From contig NZ_JAQZAT010000008.1 of NCBI RefSeq assembly GCF_028736925.1, forward strand, positions 62,001 to 126,000: a stretch of DNA of 64,000 nucleotides, in the 5' to 3' direction. The notes beneath the pieces are model-generated. The model was not told the DNA's origin and ran no database searches. It saw only the letters and a program-made list of their open reading frames with translations. Each line of letters begins with the position of its first letter. Position 1 is the stretch's first letter. Shown in pieces: positions 15,256 to 25,111 of this stretch. Source of the stretch: Flavivirga sp. 57AJ16 (lineage in GTDB: Bacteria > Bacteroidota > Bacteroidia > Flavobacteriales > Flavobacteriaceae). The position numbers and the translations under genes were made by a program.

Positions 15256-16923
15256 ATGATAAAAAATACATTCTCACTCTTTTTTGTTTTCTTTTTTTGT
15301 TTGTCCTGTAAGACACAAAACCAAGTGGTAGAGAAGGAAATGGCACATATAATGGCGTCTAATCCAAAGTTGGTAGTAGGTATTGTAGTAGATCAAATGC
15401 GATATGATTACTTAACACGGTTTTATAATAAGTTTGGTGAAGGTGGTTTTAAACGTATGATGCGTGAAGGTTTTAATTGCAAGAACAACCATTTTAATTA
15501 TATCCCGACCTACACGGGGCCTGGTCATACCTCAGTGTATACAGGTACAACACCAAAATATCATGGTATTATTGGGAACCACTGGTATGATAAAGAAATT
15601 AAGAAAACAGTGTATTGTGCTGGGGATGATGCTGTGCAATCTGTAGGAACTAAAAGTGCAGCAGGGCAAATGTCCCCTCACAGAATGAAAACGACGACAT
15701 TTGCTGATGAAAATAGATTGTTTACTCAAATGCGAGGAAAAACTATTGGTATTTCAATTAAAGATAGAGGCGCTATTTTACCTGCCGGGCATACGGCAAA
15801 TGCAGCCTATTGGTTTCATGGATCCAAAGAAGGCCATTGGATTTCCAGTTCGTTTTATTTGAATGATTTACCAAACTGGGTGAAGGATTTTAATGCCTCT
15901 AAAACAGCAGAATCTTATTTAAAAGTTTGGAATACGTTGTATGATATCGATTCGTATACAGAGAGCGGAAGTGATTTAAATACTTTTGAAGGTGGGTTTA
16001 AGGGGAAAGAAACGGCAACCTTTCCTTATGATTTAGATGCCTTAAAAGAAGAGAATGGTAACTTTGATATTTTAAAAACAACTCCTTATGGAAATAGCTT
16101 GACTACAGATTTTGCTTTAGCGGCATTGGACGGGGAGCAATTAGGGAAAGATGCGATTACAGATGTTTTGACAATTAGTTTCTCCTGTACAGATTATATT
16201 GGACATAATTTTGGAGTAAATTCAAAAGAAGTAGAAGACACCTATCTACGTTTAGATAAGGACTTAGAAAGATTATTAGCTGTACTTGACACCAAAGTAG
16301 GGAAAGGGGCGTATACTGTTTTTTTAACTGCAGATCATGGAGCGATAGACGTGCCGGCATATTTACGGTCTGTTAAAATTCCTGCGGGATATTTAAATAA
16401 TACTGAGCGTAAAGAAAAATTTCAAGAGTTTCTGAAGGCTAGTTTTGGAACAACAGATGTTCTGGAAAATATTAGTAATAATCAGATTTTCTTAAATAGA
16501 GAAAAAATAAAAATACTAGGATTAGACTTGAATGAGGTTCAGAACGCTATCGTAAATGAGCAGATAACCTATAAAAACATTTCAAAAGCTTATACGGCAA
16601 CAACGATGGGCTCTGTTGATTTTACTACAGGAATCGAAGCTTTATTACAGAACGGATTTAATCAAAAAAGATCGGGAGATGTATTGTTAGTAGATGATCC
16701 TGCCTACATTTCTTATGGAAAAACCGGATCAACCCATGGTAGTGGTTTAAATTATGATACCCATGTACCGCTTTTGTTTTTTGGAAAAGGGATAAAGAAG
16801 GGACAGACCTTTCAAAAAACACACATAACGGATATAGCTCCAACGATGTCTGCGCTTTTAGGGATTAGTTTTCCTAACGGAGCAACGGGTCAACCTTTAG
16901 AGTTTGTTTTAGATTTTAATTAG
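15256..16923 (+). CDS. pafA: PafA-type alkaline phosphatase/phosphodiesterase, lipoprotein or secreted
   Basis: About 555 residues from ATG 15256, giving a signal peptide with a lipobox-like LSC. It belongs to the PafA group of the alkaline phosphatase superfamily: metal ligand Asp46 in VVDQMRYD, nucleophile region YIPTYTGPGHTSVYTGT (Thr87), DYIGHNFG and TADHG in the middle, and THGSGLNYDTHVPLLFFGKGI near the end. These enzymes remove phosphate from many monoesters in the periplasm and are strong phosphate scavengers in Bacteroidota. The nuclease gene starts 1 bp downstream, so DNA breakdown and phosphate release may be coupled. Confidence 0.88.
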   Translation: MIKNTFSLFFVFFFCLSCKTQNQVVEKEMAHIMASNPKLVVGIVVDQMRYDYLTRFYNKFGEGGFKRMMREGFNCKNNHFNYIPTYTGPGHTSVYTGTTPKYHGIIGNHWYDKEIKKTVYCAGDDAVQSVGTKSAAGQMSPHRMKTTTFADENRLFTQMRGKTIGISIKDRGAILPAGHTANAAYWFHGSKEGHWISSSFYLNDLPNWVKDFNASKTAESYLKVWNTLYDIDSYTESGSDLNTFEGGFKGKETATFPYDLDALKEENGNFDILKTTPYGNSLTTDFALAALDGEQLGKDAITDVLTISFSCTDYIGHNFGVNSKEVEDTYLRLDKDLERLLAVLDTKVGKGAYTVFLTADHGAIDVPAYLRSVKIPAGYLNNTERKEKFQEFLKASFGTTDVLENISNNQIFLNREKIKILGLDLNEVQNAIVNEQITYKNISKAYTATTMGSVDFTTGIEALLQNGFNQKRSGDVLLVDDPAYISYGKTGSTHGSGLNYDTHVPLLFFGKGIKKGQTFQKTHITDIAPTMSALLGISFPNGATGQPLEFVLDFN

Positions 16924-16924
16924 T

Positions 16925-17731
16925 ATGACTAAAAAGACTTTTTATTCGCTAATAGCCATCCTTATTGTTTTTGGGATTTATGGCTATGAGTTTTTTTTAA
17001 ATCAAGAGGAAGTACTTGATATTGTTAATAAGGGTAAAGAAGTAAAAAATAATACGAATGCATATTTTCTGCCTACAAGTACTACAAATCAAATAATTCA
17101 CCATGAAGGGTATTCATTGTCTTATAGTGAACCGCATGAACAGGCCGAATGGGTTGCTTATGAATTAAAAAAGGCACATGTATCCAATAGCCATTTTAAG
17201 CGCCCATATTTTGAAATAGACAAAGGCGTTGAAACAGGTTCAGCCCATTGGAGAAACTACAAAAACTCTGGATATGATCGCGGACATTTGTGCCCGGCAG
17301 GAGACAGGAAGTATAGTCAAAAAGCTCATGATGAAACATTTTTAACAAGTAATATTAGTCCCCAAGAACATCAATTTAATTCTGGTATTTGGAATAAGCT
17401 TGAACAGAAAGTGCGTTATTGGGCAGGTAAGTATGATGGTGTTTTTGTTGTTACTGGGGGTGTTTTAAAAGGCCATATGAAAACTATTGGAGAGGAGGCT
17501 GTTTCTGTGCCTAACCAGTTTTATAAGGTTTTAATAGATAACAATTCGGGTAAAACGAAAATGATTGCATTTTTAATACCACATAAAGCTTCGGAAGGAC
17601 CATTATATGAATTTGTTGTTTCTGTGGATGCTATTGAGGCTTTAACCGGTATAGATTTCTTTCCTCAATTAGACGATACTTTAGAAACTCAGCTTGAAGC
17701 ATCCAGTAGTTATAAAGGTTGGAGTTTTTAA
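16925..17731 (+). CDS. DNA/RNA non-specific endonuclease (NucA/NUC1 type)
   Basis: A 268-residue protein. N-terminal membrane anchor or signal (about 5-24), then the beta-beta-alpha-metal nuclease domain with the catalytic DRGHLCPAGD (118-127, His121), the Asn-bearing TSNISPQEHQFN and the WNKLEQKVRYWA helix. It degrades DNA and RNA outside the cytoplasm, supplying nucleotides or phosphate. ATG is separated from the phosphatase stop by a single base, so the two are translated from one message. A partnership in phosphate scavenging from nucleic acids is inference from that coupling. Confidence 0.9.
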   Translation: MTKKTFYSLIAILIVFGIYGYEFFLNQEEVLDIVNKGKEVKNNTNAYFLPTSTTNQIIHHEGYSLSYSEPHEQAEWVAYELKKAHVSNSHFKRPYFEIDKGVETGSAHWRNYKNSGYDRGHLCPAGDRKYSQKAHDETFLTSNISPQEHQFNSGIWNKLEQKVRYWAGKYDGVFVVTGGVLKGHMKTIGEEAVSVPNQFYKVLIDNNSGKTKMIAFLIPHKASEGPLYEFVVSVDAIEALTGIDFFPQLDDTLETQLEASSSYKGWSF

Positions 17732-17745
17732 TAATATGTTTTGTC

Positions 17746-17765
17746 ATTCCCTCGAAGGAGGGAAT
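17746..17765. repeat. REP-like hairpin ATTCCCTC/GAGGGAAT
   Basis: Perfect 8-bp stem with a GAAG loop between two convergent genes. It belongs to the dispersed GTCATTCC...GGAATC hairpins seen at several intergenic places in the window; it could serve as a bidirectional terminator but has no T-run. Confidence 0.5.
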
Positions 17766-17804
17766 CTTATAAATTGGACTTCTTTTGTTCTTTCTGAAAA
17801 TTCT

Positions 17805-18653
17805 CTATCTAAATTTATTTAGAATCCCTTTCCAACGCAAGTCGCGAATAAATACACCTTCTTGCTCAGAAACTAAATAGGGAATATTATTTTTCTTAGC
17901 TTTAAAATAGCCGGATATATAGTTTTTGAATAACGTAAAACTTCTTTTTTTATAAGCTAATTTCATTGCAGAAATTAGGGTAATAATAAAACCATAGCGC
18001 ATTTTGTACATGGCTTCTCCCTGCAAATATTTTGAAGCCTTATTGTAACTCATCCCTGTTGGTTTTAAGTGCTTTACTTTTAAAGATGCATCGGTTAAAA
18101 TATCCCAATTATAAAATTTGGCTAATAGCTCATCAACAGTATCCCAACCCATAGATGGTTTGAGTTTTCCAATTTGGAGAAAACAGTTTTTTCTATATGC
18201 CTTTAATGCACCACGAATATGGTCTTTTCTTGTTAAGTTTTCCAATACCCAATCATTATTCTTTTCTATATAGCAAAAGCCTGAAACCATCCCCAGTTTT
18301 TTATTTGCTTTATAGTGATTGGATAGTTGTTCTAAATAGTTATTAGGAAAAATGAGATCGGCATCAAATTTACAGATCACATCATAGTTATCATCTAAAG
18401 TGTCATAGCCTTTGTAAAAGGCATTAATAATTTTTGAGCCAGGTAAATGTTTGTTGGACGATTTAGAATTTACTAAGGAAATCCAAGAGTATTTCTCTGT
18501 GTAAACTTCAACGATATCCTGTGTTTTATCAGTAGAATTATCATTAACAACTACGATACGTTTTGGCAATAGTGTTTGTTTGGTCAATGAATTTAACGTA
18601 AGATCTATAGAACTTTGCTCATTGTGCGCAGGAATAACGATATAGAAATTCAA
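17805..18653 (-). CDS. Family 2 glycosyltransferase
   Basis: A 282-residue cytosolic or peripheral membrane enzyme. GT-A fold, with the N-terminal VIPAHNEQSSIDLTLNSL, VVNDNSTDKT and the DXD-type CKFDADLIFPN (about 96-98). WDTVDELLAKFY follows in the acceptor region. No membrane helices beyond a weak hydrophobic patch. Last gene of a three-gene run (KAS III, methyltransferase, glycosyltransferase) with a 23-bp gap from the methyltransferase. The product may decorate a lipid-linked or secreted molecule made with the two enzymes upstream. Confidence 0.85.
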   Translation of the reverse strand: MNFYIVIPAHNEQSSIDLTLNSLTKQTLLPKRIVVVNDNSTDKTQDIVEVYTEKYSWISLVNSKSSNKHLPGSKIINAFYKGYDTLDDNYDVICKFDADLIFPNNYLEQLSNHYKANKKLGMVSGFCYIEKNNDWVLENLTRKDHIRGALKAYRKNCFLQIGKLKPSMGWDTVDELLAKFYNWDILTDASLKVKHLKPTGMSYNKASKYLQGEAMYKMRYGFIITLISAMKLAYKKRSFTLFKNYISGYFKAKKNNIPYLVSEQEGVFIRDLRWKGILNKFR

Positions 18654-18676
18654 AATAGAAGTTTATTTATTCAAAG

Positions 18677-19198
18677 TTAAACTCTTTCGGCATAAATAAT
18701 ATAATATCTAGGCGTAAACCAGCGTAGAATGGGTCTAATTCCTATTTTTTTTACAGGATTTGTCCATTTTTTACTATCTATAATTTTCCAACCAGCCTTT
18801 TCTAACAACCAGTCGAATTGCCAATCTTCGAACTCGTGGTAGTGCCTGTCCAACATATCTGTTTTACTTCTATACGCTGAAGAAAACCATAATTTAAGGG
18901 GGACACTCGCTACTAATTTATTCGCTTTTATAGATTGTAAAACAGTAAAAGGGGATAGTAAGTGTTCAAAAATCTCAAATGCTGTAACGACATCGGTCTT
19001 AGAGTTTTCAATTGTGGAAGTGTCTAGATCAATATCCTCACCAAGCGTATTTTTAACAGAATAACCATTTTCTTGCATGATTTTTGTAAACGGGTTTACG
19101 ACACCTAAATCTAAAATAGTTTCGGAATTAGAAATGTGTTTTTGCAAAAATTGAATGGTAAGCTCAAAGCGCTTGTTTGGATAGTTTTTCTCGTACAT
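18677..19198 (-). CDS. SAM-dependent methyltransferase, class I
   Basis: About 173 residues from ATG 19198, one base after the KAS III stop; a start at 19222 would overlap that gene. SAM-binding glycine-type motif ETILDLGVVNPF, acidic motif II, TDVVTAFEIFEHLLSP (motif IV region with the usual FEHL) and a C-terminal FDWLLEKAGWKI. The motif I is weaker than usual (DLGVVNP rather than DxGxGxG). Substrate unknown; placed between a KAS III and a glycosyltransferase. Confidence 0.75.
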   Translation of the reverse strand: MYEKNYPNKRFELTIQFLQKHISNSETILDLGVVNPFTKIMQENGYSVKNTLGEDIDLDTSTIENSKTDVVTAFEIFEHLLSPFTVLQSIKANKLVASVPLKLWFSSAYRSKTDMLDRHYHEFEDWQFDWLLEKAGWKIIDSKKWTNPVKKIGIRPILRWFTPRYYIIYAERV

Positions 19199-19199
19199 T

Positions 19200-20258
19200 T
19201 TAATGTTTGTAAACAATGGCATTTATATTCATACCTGCCCCAACACTTGCAAAAATAATAACATCACCTTTGTTTATTTTTTGGTTTTGCATATTTCCTT
19301 TTAATACCATGTCGTATAAAGTAGGTATGGTGGCAACACTTGAGTTGCCTAATTTCCCAATGGTCATGGGCATGATACCTTCAGGTATTTCCGAATGATA
19401 TAATTTATAGAAGCGTTTTACGATAGCTTCATCCATTTTTTCATTAGCTTGATGGATGAGTATTTTTTTTACGTCTTTTATATGAACACCGCTTTTTTCA
19501 AGACAGGATTTCATAGCCAAAGGCACATTGTTTAATGCAAATTCATAAATCTTTCTACCATACATTTTTATGTATCGGCGCTTTTCATTTACATCCTGAT
19601 TGTTAGTTTCACCGAAATAAATAAAATGAGCTTCGTCTAAGGTGTAGGTTGCCGTTTCATGAGCCATAATACCACCTGTTTCATTGGTGTTTTCAATAAC
19701 TACGGCTCCAGCACCATCACTATAGATCATAGAATCTCTATCATGCTTGTCAATAACACGCGATAAGGTTTCTGCTCCAATAACCAGACATTTTTTTGCC
19801 ATTCCCGAGGCTATAAAAGCATTTGCATGAATAACACCTTCTATCCATCCCGGACATCCAAAGAGTAGGTCGTATCCAACACATTTAGGTTTCTCAATTT
19901 TTAAAAGATGCTTTACTCTAGAGGCTATACTTGGCACGGTATCACTTTGCTCAGTATTATGTTTTATATCACCATAATTATGGGCAACAATGATATAATC
20001 TAAATCTTCTTTGTTGATTTTTGCATCTTTAATAGCCTTTTCAGCAGCGAAGAAAGCAATATCTGATGTGTTTAAATTGGGCTTGGCATAACGTCTTTCA
20101 TTAATGCCGGTTATGGCCTCAAATTTTTTAACAATAACTTGATTGGGAGCCTTAATTACGGAGCCATCACTGTTTAAAAATTCATGCTCGTAGAAAGCTT
20201 CATTTTTTTCAATGGTTTTTGGAATATAACTCCCTGTTCCCGTGATCTTAATATTCAT
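19200..20258 (-). CDS. 3-oxoacyl-ACP synthase III-like protein (KAS III/FabH family)
   Basis: A 352-residue thiolase-fold enzyme with the full Cys-His-Asn triad: Cys135 in LLFGCPGW, His269 in LIHQANEKM, Asn305 in GKLGNSSVAT. The N-terminal GTGSYIPKT and EAITGINERRYA are typical. It is longer than housekeeping FabH and sits in an operon with a methyltransferase and glycosyltransferase, so it more likely primes a special lipid or small molecule than general fatty-acid synthesis. The Cys135 context FGCPGW rather than ACAGF also suggests a special acyl donor. Confidence 0.82.
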   Translation of the reverse strand: MNIKITGTGSYIPKTIEKNEAFYEHEFLNSDGSVIKAPNQVIVKKFEAITGINERRYAKPNLNTSDIAFFAAEKAIKDAKINKEDLDYIIVAHNYGDIKHNTEQSDTVPSIASRVKHLLKIEKPKCVGYDLLFGCPGWIEGVIHANAFIASGMAKKCLVIGAETLSRVIDKHDRDSMIYSDGAGAVVIENTNETGGIMAHETATYTLDEAHFIYFGETNNQDVNEKRRYIKMYGRKIYEFALNNVPLAMKSCLEKSGVHIKDVKKILIHQANEKMDEAIVKRFYKLYHSEIPEGIMPMTIGKLGNSSVATIPTLYDMVLKGNMQNQKINKGDVIIFASVGAGMNINAIVYKH

Positions 20259-20366
20259 ATATAAAAATTTGCCTTTAATTATTTACGGTCGTAATCAAAC
20301 TAAGGTACTCGTTTTTAATTAAAGGCAGGCTTGGTTTTATTTTAATTTACGATGTTCAAAAGCTAT

Positions 20367-23216
20367 TTACGCTTCTGCATAAGCCTCGATTGGGATACAG
20401 GAGCATATTAAGTTTCTGTCCCCATAAGCATCGTCAACACGTCTTACACTAGGCCAAAATTTATTATCCCTAACATATTCTAAAGGAAAGGCCGCAGTTT
20501 CGCGAGAGTATGGAAGATACCATTCGTCTGATGTTATCATATCTAACGTATGTGGCGCATTCTTTAAAACATTATTATCATCATCTTTAGAAGCACTATC
20601 GATTTCCTTTTTTATAGAAATCATAGCATCACAAAACCTATCGATCTCTGCTTTGCTTTCACTTTCTGTAGGTTCGATCATTAAAGTGCCGGCTACAGGA
20701 AAGGATACCGTTGGCGCATGGAAACCATAATCCATTAAGCGTTTAGCAATATCTGTTACTTCGATGCCATGTGCTTTAAATGGTCTACAATCTACAATCA
20801 TTTCATGTGCAGCACGTCCTCGTTCACCAGAATATAGGGTGTCAAAACTACCTTCTAATCGGTGTTTGATGTAGTTTGCATTTAAAATCGCAATCTTAGT
20901 AGATGCTGTTAAACCTTCAGCCCCTAGCATTTTTATATAGCCGTATGATATTAAGCACGCTAATGCAGATCCAAATGGTGCTGCCGAAATAGCCGTAATT
21001 GCCTTTTCTCCTCCCGTTTTAATAATGGGGTTTCCAGGTAAAAATGGCACCAGTTGTTTCGCAACACAAATAGGACCAACTCCTGGGCCTCCACCACCAT
21101 GTGGAATGGCAAATGTTTTGTGTAGGTTTAAATGGCATACATCGGCTCCAATGTTACCTGGGTTTGTTAATCCCACTTGAGCATTCATGTTGGCGCCGTC
21201 CATATAAACTTGTCCACCATTGTCATGAATGATTTGAGTAATCTCTTTAATGGCAGATTCATAAACCCCATGCGTAGACGGGTATGTTACCATTAAAGCA
21301 GACAGATTATCTTTATGTAATTCTGCTTTTTCACGTAAATCGTCAACATCAATATTTCCTTCCGCTGTCGACTTTGTTACGATCACTTTCATGCCAGCCA
21401 TCACTGCACTGGCCGGATTTGTACCATGAGCGGACGATGGAATTAAGCAGATATTTCTATGGTGATCACCACGAGATTCATGATATGCTTTAATAACCAT
21501 GAGTCCAGCAAATTCACCTTGTGCCCCAGAATTTGGCTGTAATGAGGTCGCGGCAAAACCTGTTATTTCAGTTAATTGATTTTCCAGTTCTTTTAAAATG
21601 GTTAAATAACCTTTGGCTTGTTTTAAAGGTGCAAATGGATGAATATTGCCCCATTTAAACCAGCTTAAAGGAAGCATTTCTGAAGCAGCGTTCAATTTCA
21701 TGGTACAAGACCCTAAAGAAATCATGGAATGGTTTAATGCTAAGTCTTTACGTTCGAGACTTTTTATATAACGCATTAATTCGGTTTCAGAATGGTATGT
21801 GTTGAAAACATCCAATGTTAAGAAGTCGGACGTTCTCTGCATGGATTTTATAATATTATTAGCCTTGCTAATAGCAGAAATAGTAATAGTGTCTTTTTTG
21901 GCAGCCTCAGCAAACACAGAAATTAAATAATTAATGTCTCTAATAGACGTTGTTTCATTAATTGAAATAATGACCGTTTTTTTATTTGGGTAATATAAAT
22001 TTACTTTCTTCTCTTTGGCAATGGCTTTTATTTTTTTAGCATTGGTCTTTATTTGGATCGTATCAAAGTAGGATGTATTGATTTGATCGTATCCTAATTG
22101 AGTTAAAGCATTTGCTAATTCGGAAGCTTTGTTGTGAACTTTGTCGGCAATAAACCGTAAGCCCTTAGGGCCATGATATACAGCATACATACTCGCCATA
22201 ACAGCCAATAAAACCTGAGCTGTACAAATATTGGAGGTGGCTTTATCTCTTTTTATATGTTGTTCACGTGTTTGTAAAGCCATACGCAAAGCTCTATTGC
22301 CGTTTTTATCTTTAGTGACGCCAATAATTCTACCTGGTAAATCACGTTTATAAGCTGTTTTGGTCGCAAAGAACGCAGCATGAGGGCCTCCATATCCCAT
22401 TGGAATACCAAAACGTTGCGTCGTGCCAACAACAACATCTGCCCCGAATTTTCCAGGAGCTTCCAGTTTTATTAAACTCAGGATATCGGCAGCAACGGCG
22501 ACTTTAATTTGAGCGTCATTTGCTTTGGCAATAAACGTTTTAATATCGGTTACTTGACCGTCCTTTCCTGGGTATTGTAATAGGGCTCCGAAAAATCCTG
22601 ATGAAAAATCAAAAGTTTCCTCATTACCAACTACTAATTCAATACCAATAGGCGTTGCTCTGGTTTGCAATAGCGACAGGGTTTGAGGCAATATATTTTC
22701 GGAAACAAAAAATTTATTGATTCCTTCTTTTTTCTGTTGACGTTCACGAACTGCAAATAGTAAGCTCATAGCCTCGGCAGCAGCAGTACTCTCGTCAAGA
22801 AGTGATGCGTTTGCAATTTCCATCCCCGTTAAGTCTATGACCATGGTTTGAAAATTTAAAAGAGCCTCTAATCTCCCTTGGGCAATTTCAGCTTGATATG
22901 GGGTATAAGCCGTGTACCAACCTGGATTTTCAAGGATGTTTCTTTGAATAACAGCTGGTAAAATGGTAGGGTGGTACCCTAAGCCAATATATGTTTTATA
23001 AGCTTTATTTTTTTTAGACAACTCATGGATATGAAGTAGATATTCATGCTCGGTCATAGGTGCTTCTAAATTTAGCCCATTTTCCAAGCGAATATCATCT
23101 GGAATTGTTTCATAAATCAATTGATCTAAAGATTCAACACCAAGGGTTTTTAACATGAGATTTTGGTCATCTTCTCTAGGACCAATATGACGCAATGCAA
23201 AAGCGTTTGTATTCAT
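20367..23216 (-). CDS. gcvP: Glycine dehydrogenase (aminomethyl-transferring), P-protein
   Basis: A 949-residue enzyme of the glycine cleavage system that decarboxylates glycine with PLP and passes the aminomethyl group to GcvH. Both halves of the P-protein are fused: N-terminal [33 protein letters not shown]; then C-terminal [25 protein letters not shown], and the PLP Lys in [19 protein letters not shown]. Full length and intact. No gcvT or gcvH nearby, as is common in Flavobacteriia. A TATTTTTG -7 element precedes it. Confidence 0.97.
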   Translation of the reverse strand: MNTNAFALRHIGPREDDQNLMLKTLGVESLDQLIYETIPDDIRLENGLNLEAPMTEHEYLLHIHELSKKNKAYKTYIGLGYHPTILPAVIQRNILENPGWYTAYTPYQAEIAQGRLEALLNFQTMVIDLTGMEIANASLLDESTAAAEAMSLLFAVRERQQKKEGINKFFVSENILPQTLSLLQTRATPIGIELVVGNEETFDFSSGFFGALLQYPGKDGQVTDIKTFIAKANDAQIKVAVAADILSLIKLEAPGKFGADVVVGTTQRFGIPMGYGGPHAAFFATKTAYKRDLPGRIIGVTKDKNGNRALRMALQTREQHIKRDKATSNICTAQVLLAVMASMYAVYHGPKGLRFIADKVHNKASELANALTQLGYDQINTSYFDTIQIKTNAKKIKAIAKEKKVNLYYPNKKTVIISINETTSIRDINYLISVFAEAAKKDTITISAISKANNIIKSMQRTSDFLTLDVFNTYHSETELMRYIKSLERKDLALNHSMISLGSCTMKLNAASEMLPLSWFKWGNIHPFAPLKQAKGYLTILKELENQLTEITGFAATSLQPNSGAQGEFAGLMVIKAYHESRGDHHRNICLIPSSAHGTNPASAVMAGMKVIVTKSTAEGNIDVDDLREKAELHKDNLSALMVTYPSTHGVYESAIKEITQIIHDNGGQVYMDGANMNAQVGLTNPGNIGADVCHLNLHKTFAIPHGGGGPGVGPICVAKQLVPFLPGNPIIKTGGEKAITAISAAPFGSALACLISYGYIKMLGAEGLTASTKIAILNANYIKHRLEGSFDTLYSGERGRAAHEMIVDCRPFKAHGIEVTDIAKRLMDYGFHAPTVSFPVAGTLMIEPTESESKAEIDRFCDAMISIKKEIDSASKDDDNNVLKNAPHTLDMITSDEWYLPYSRETAAFPLEYVRDNKFWPSVRRVDDAYGDRNLICSCIPIEAYAEA

Positions 23217-23242
23217 TAAAATAGAATTAATTATATAATTCG

Positions 23243-23250
23243 CAAAAATA
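23243..23250 (-). promoter_or_regulatory. Predicted -7 element (TATTTTTG) of gcvP
   Basis: TATTTTTG on the minus strand, 27 bases before the gcvP start. It matches the Bacteroidota TAnnTTTG. No good TTTG at -33 was seen. Confidence 0.4.
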
Positions 23251-23336
23251 CATAATATTTAATGTGTTTTATTGCATAAAACGGAAATTTTTCAACCATT
23301 TGAAAGGGTTATCAACACTTTGATTATTTTTACACT

Positions 23337-24179
23337 ATGAGGTTTGTAAAACAGCTTTTTAATTTCTATTTAAACAGTAGTATTCATGTCGCTTTATCGG
23401 TGTTTTCGTTAACATGGATTACGCTTATAGAGTTTGGTGTTCCGTATGATAAAAGCCTGCTCTACTTCGTGTTTTTTGCTTCTATAACCGGGTATAATTT
23501 TGTTAAGTATTTTGGGATCGCAAAATTTCATCATAGAAGCCTGACAAATTGGTTAAAATGGATTCAAATATTTTCTTTTTTTTGCTTTCTTTTTATGTGT
23601 TATTATGCCTTTAAGTTGAATGCAAAAACCCTGATTTGTATCGTTGGTTTTGCTATCGTGACATTTCTATATGCGATTCCCTTTTTGCCAAAACGTTTCT
23701 TTTTGGATAAGCAGCATAATTTAAGAAGTATTGGAGGGCTTAAAATTTATTTGATAGCTTTAATTTGGTCTGGAGTTACTGTATTACTGCCCTTAATAAA
23801 TAATGATTATGGTATAAATATGGATGTTATATTAACAGCGATCCAAAGATATCTTTTCGTTATCGTTTTAATGTTGCCTTTTGAAATTAGGGACTTAAGG
23901 TACGATAGCTTAAAATTATCGACCATTCCTCAGAGAATAGGCGTGAAGCAAACAAAGATAATGGGGGGGATACTGTTGCTATTATACTTCTTTTTAGCTT
24001 TTTTTAAAAGCGAAAAAAGTGGCGTACAATTAATTGTTTTAATGATGATTACATGTATAACACTGTTGTTTCTTATGTTTTCTAAAATAGAGCAAGGAAA
24101 AAATTATAGTGCGTTTTGGGTAGAAGGTATACCCATGGTATGGCTAATATTGTTATTTTTATTCTATGAGCTCATTTAA
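23337..24179 (+). CDS. UbiA-like prenyltransferase-family membrane protein
   Basis: A 280-residue protein with eight or nine membrane helices (for example VALSVFSLTWITLIEFGV, YFVFFASITGYNFVKYFG, IVGFAIVTFLYAIPFLP). The NF.KY.G position and the later DLRYDSLKLSTIPQRIGVKQT loop resemble the second Asp motif of UbiA-type prenyltransferases; the first NDxxD motif is not clean. The family makes quinones and other prenylated lipids. The Bacteroidota subgroup is usually annotated only as hypothetical, and the substrate is open. Confidence 0.65.
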   Translation: MRFVKQLFNFYLNSSIHVALSVFSLTWITLIEFGVPYDKSLLYFVFFASITGYNFVKYFGIAKFHHRSLTNWLKWIQIFSFFCFLFMCYYAFKLNAKTLICIVGFAIVTFLYAIPFLPKRFFLDKQHNLRSIGGLKIYLIALIWSGVTVLLPLINNDYGINMDVILTAIQRYLFVIVLMLPFEIRDLRYDSLKLSTIPQRIGVKQTKIMGGILLLLYFFLAFFKSEKSGVQLIVLMMITCITLLFLMFSKIEQGKNYSAFWVEGIPMVWLILLFLFYELI

Positions 24180-24243
24180 AGTTTTTCAATTGGCTAAAAA
24201 TGACTCATTTTCGCTATCATTCTAAAACGTTAAATGCGTTCTA

Positions 24244-24504
24244 TTAACTTGAATGTTCTTTTAAGGCCTTTTCGAAATTTAGTTTCATAGCTTCTTTGCG
24301 CTTTTGATCTAAACATGCTACTTCAGATTTTTGTATAGCCTTAGTAAGTTTCGTATTGTTTTTTGTGTATTCCCTACAGGCCCTACAATATATAAGGTGT
24401 ATATTGAGTTTTATTTTCTCCCATAGTGTAGCTTCTTTGTACTGTGTTTTATCACATACATGATTTGCATCTTCACAAGGAATAAAAAATTTAATTTCAC
24501 TCAT
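24244..24504 (-). CDS. Small anti-sigma-like zinc-finger protein
   Basis: About 86 residues from ATG 24504; the longer reading upstream overlaps the sigma gene. It has a Cys/His set (PCEDANHVCDKTQ, then HLIYCRACREY) resembling the HxxxCxxC zinc motif of anti-sigma factors. It starts 2 bp after the ECF sigma gene stop, the usual sigma/anti-sigma operon. There is no membrane segment, so it would be a soluble ZAS-type anti-sigma sensing redox or metal. Confidence 0.7.
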   Translation of the reverse strand: MSEIKFFIPCEDANHVCDKTQYKEATLWEKIKLNIHLIYCRACREYTKNNTKLTKAIQKSEVACLDQKRKEAMKLNFEKALKEHSS

Positions 24505-24506
24505 AA

Positions 24507-25061
24507 TTAAAACCAATTTTCTTTTAAGCAATCTGCCATAGCAGTACGTGCTCTGTGAATGATTACCCAAAGATTAGACGCAGTAATATTTAATTCATTA
24601 CATATGACTTCGGTTTCAAACCCTTGAATGGTTTTCATTTTAAAAACGTCTGATTGTTTTTTTGGTAATTTTCCTAAACAGTTATGAATGGCCTGGCCTA
24701 ACTCACTATTTTGCATAGTATCTTCTGCCGTTTTATCAAATGGATCTGCAACACGTTCTTCCAACCAATCACCTTCTGTTTCAGAGTCGCCATTATAGTT
24801 AATGCGTACTTCTGCTTTCCCTTTTTTTGAATTTATTTTACGGTAATGGTCTATAATTTTTCGCTTTAAAATAGAGATAAGCCAAGTACGTTCGCTGGCT
24901 TCTCCTTTAAAGTTTTTCATAGACTTTAAGCCAGCCAAAAAAGTATCTTGTACTAAATCTTGTGCTACCTCTCTATCACTAACACGTGAAATAGTATAGT
25001 TATATAGGTAATCGGAATATAAATCGATCCATTGATTAGGATTAATTTGATGATTGGGCAT
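24507..25061 (-). CDS. ECF-type RNA polymerase sigma factor
   Basis: A 184-residue protein with sigma region 2 (YLYNYTISRVSDREVAQDLVQDTFLAGLKSMKNFKGEASERTWLISILKRKIIDHYRK, residues about 18-75), an acidic linker, and region 4 (ALPKKQSDVFKMKTI-like LGKLPKKQSDVFKMKTIQGFETEVICNELNITASNLWVIIHRARTAMADCL). The helix-turn-helix ends in NLWVIIHRAR. It will direct RNA polymerase to its own regulon, controlled by the small Cys-rich protein encoded right after it. Confidence 0.92.
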   Translation of the reverse strand: MPNHQINPNQWIDLYSDYLYNYTISRVSDREVAQDLVQDTFLAGLKSMKNFKGEASERTWLISILKRKIIDHYRKINSKKGKAEVRINYNGDSETEGDWLEERVADPFDKTAEDTMQNSELGQAIHNCLGKLPKKQSDVFKMKTIQGFETEVICNELNITASNLWVIIHRARTAMADCLKENWF

Positions 25062-25111
25062 TATCTATGCAATTATTTTGAATTTCAAAAATAAGATAAA
25101 AAAATGACTTT

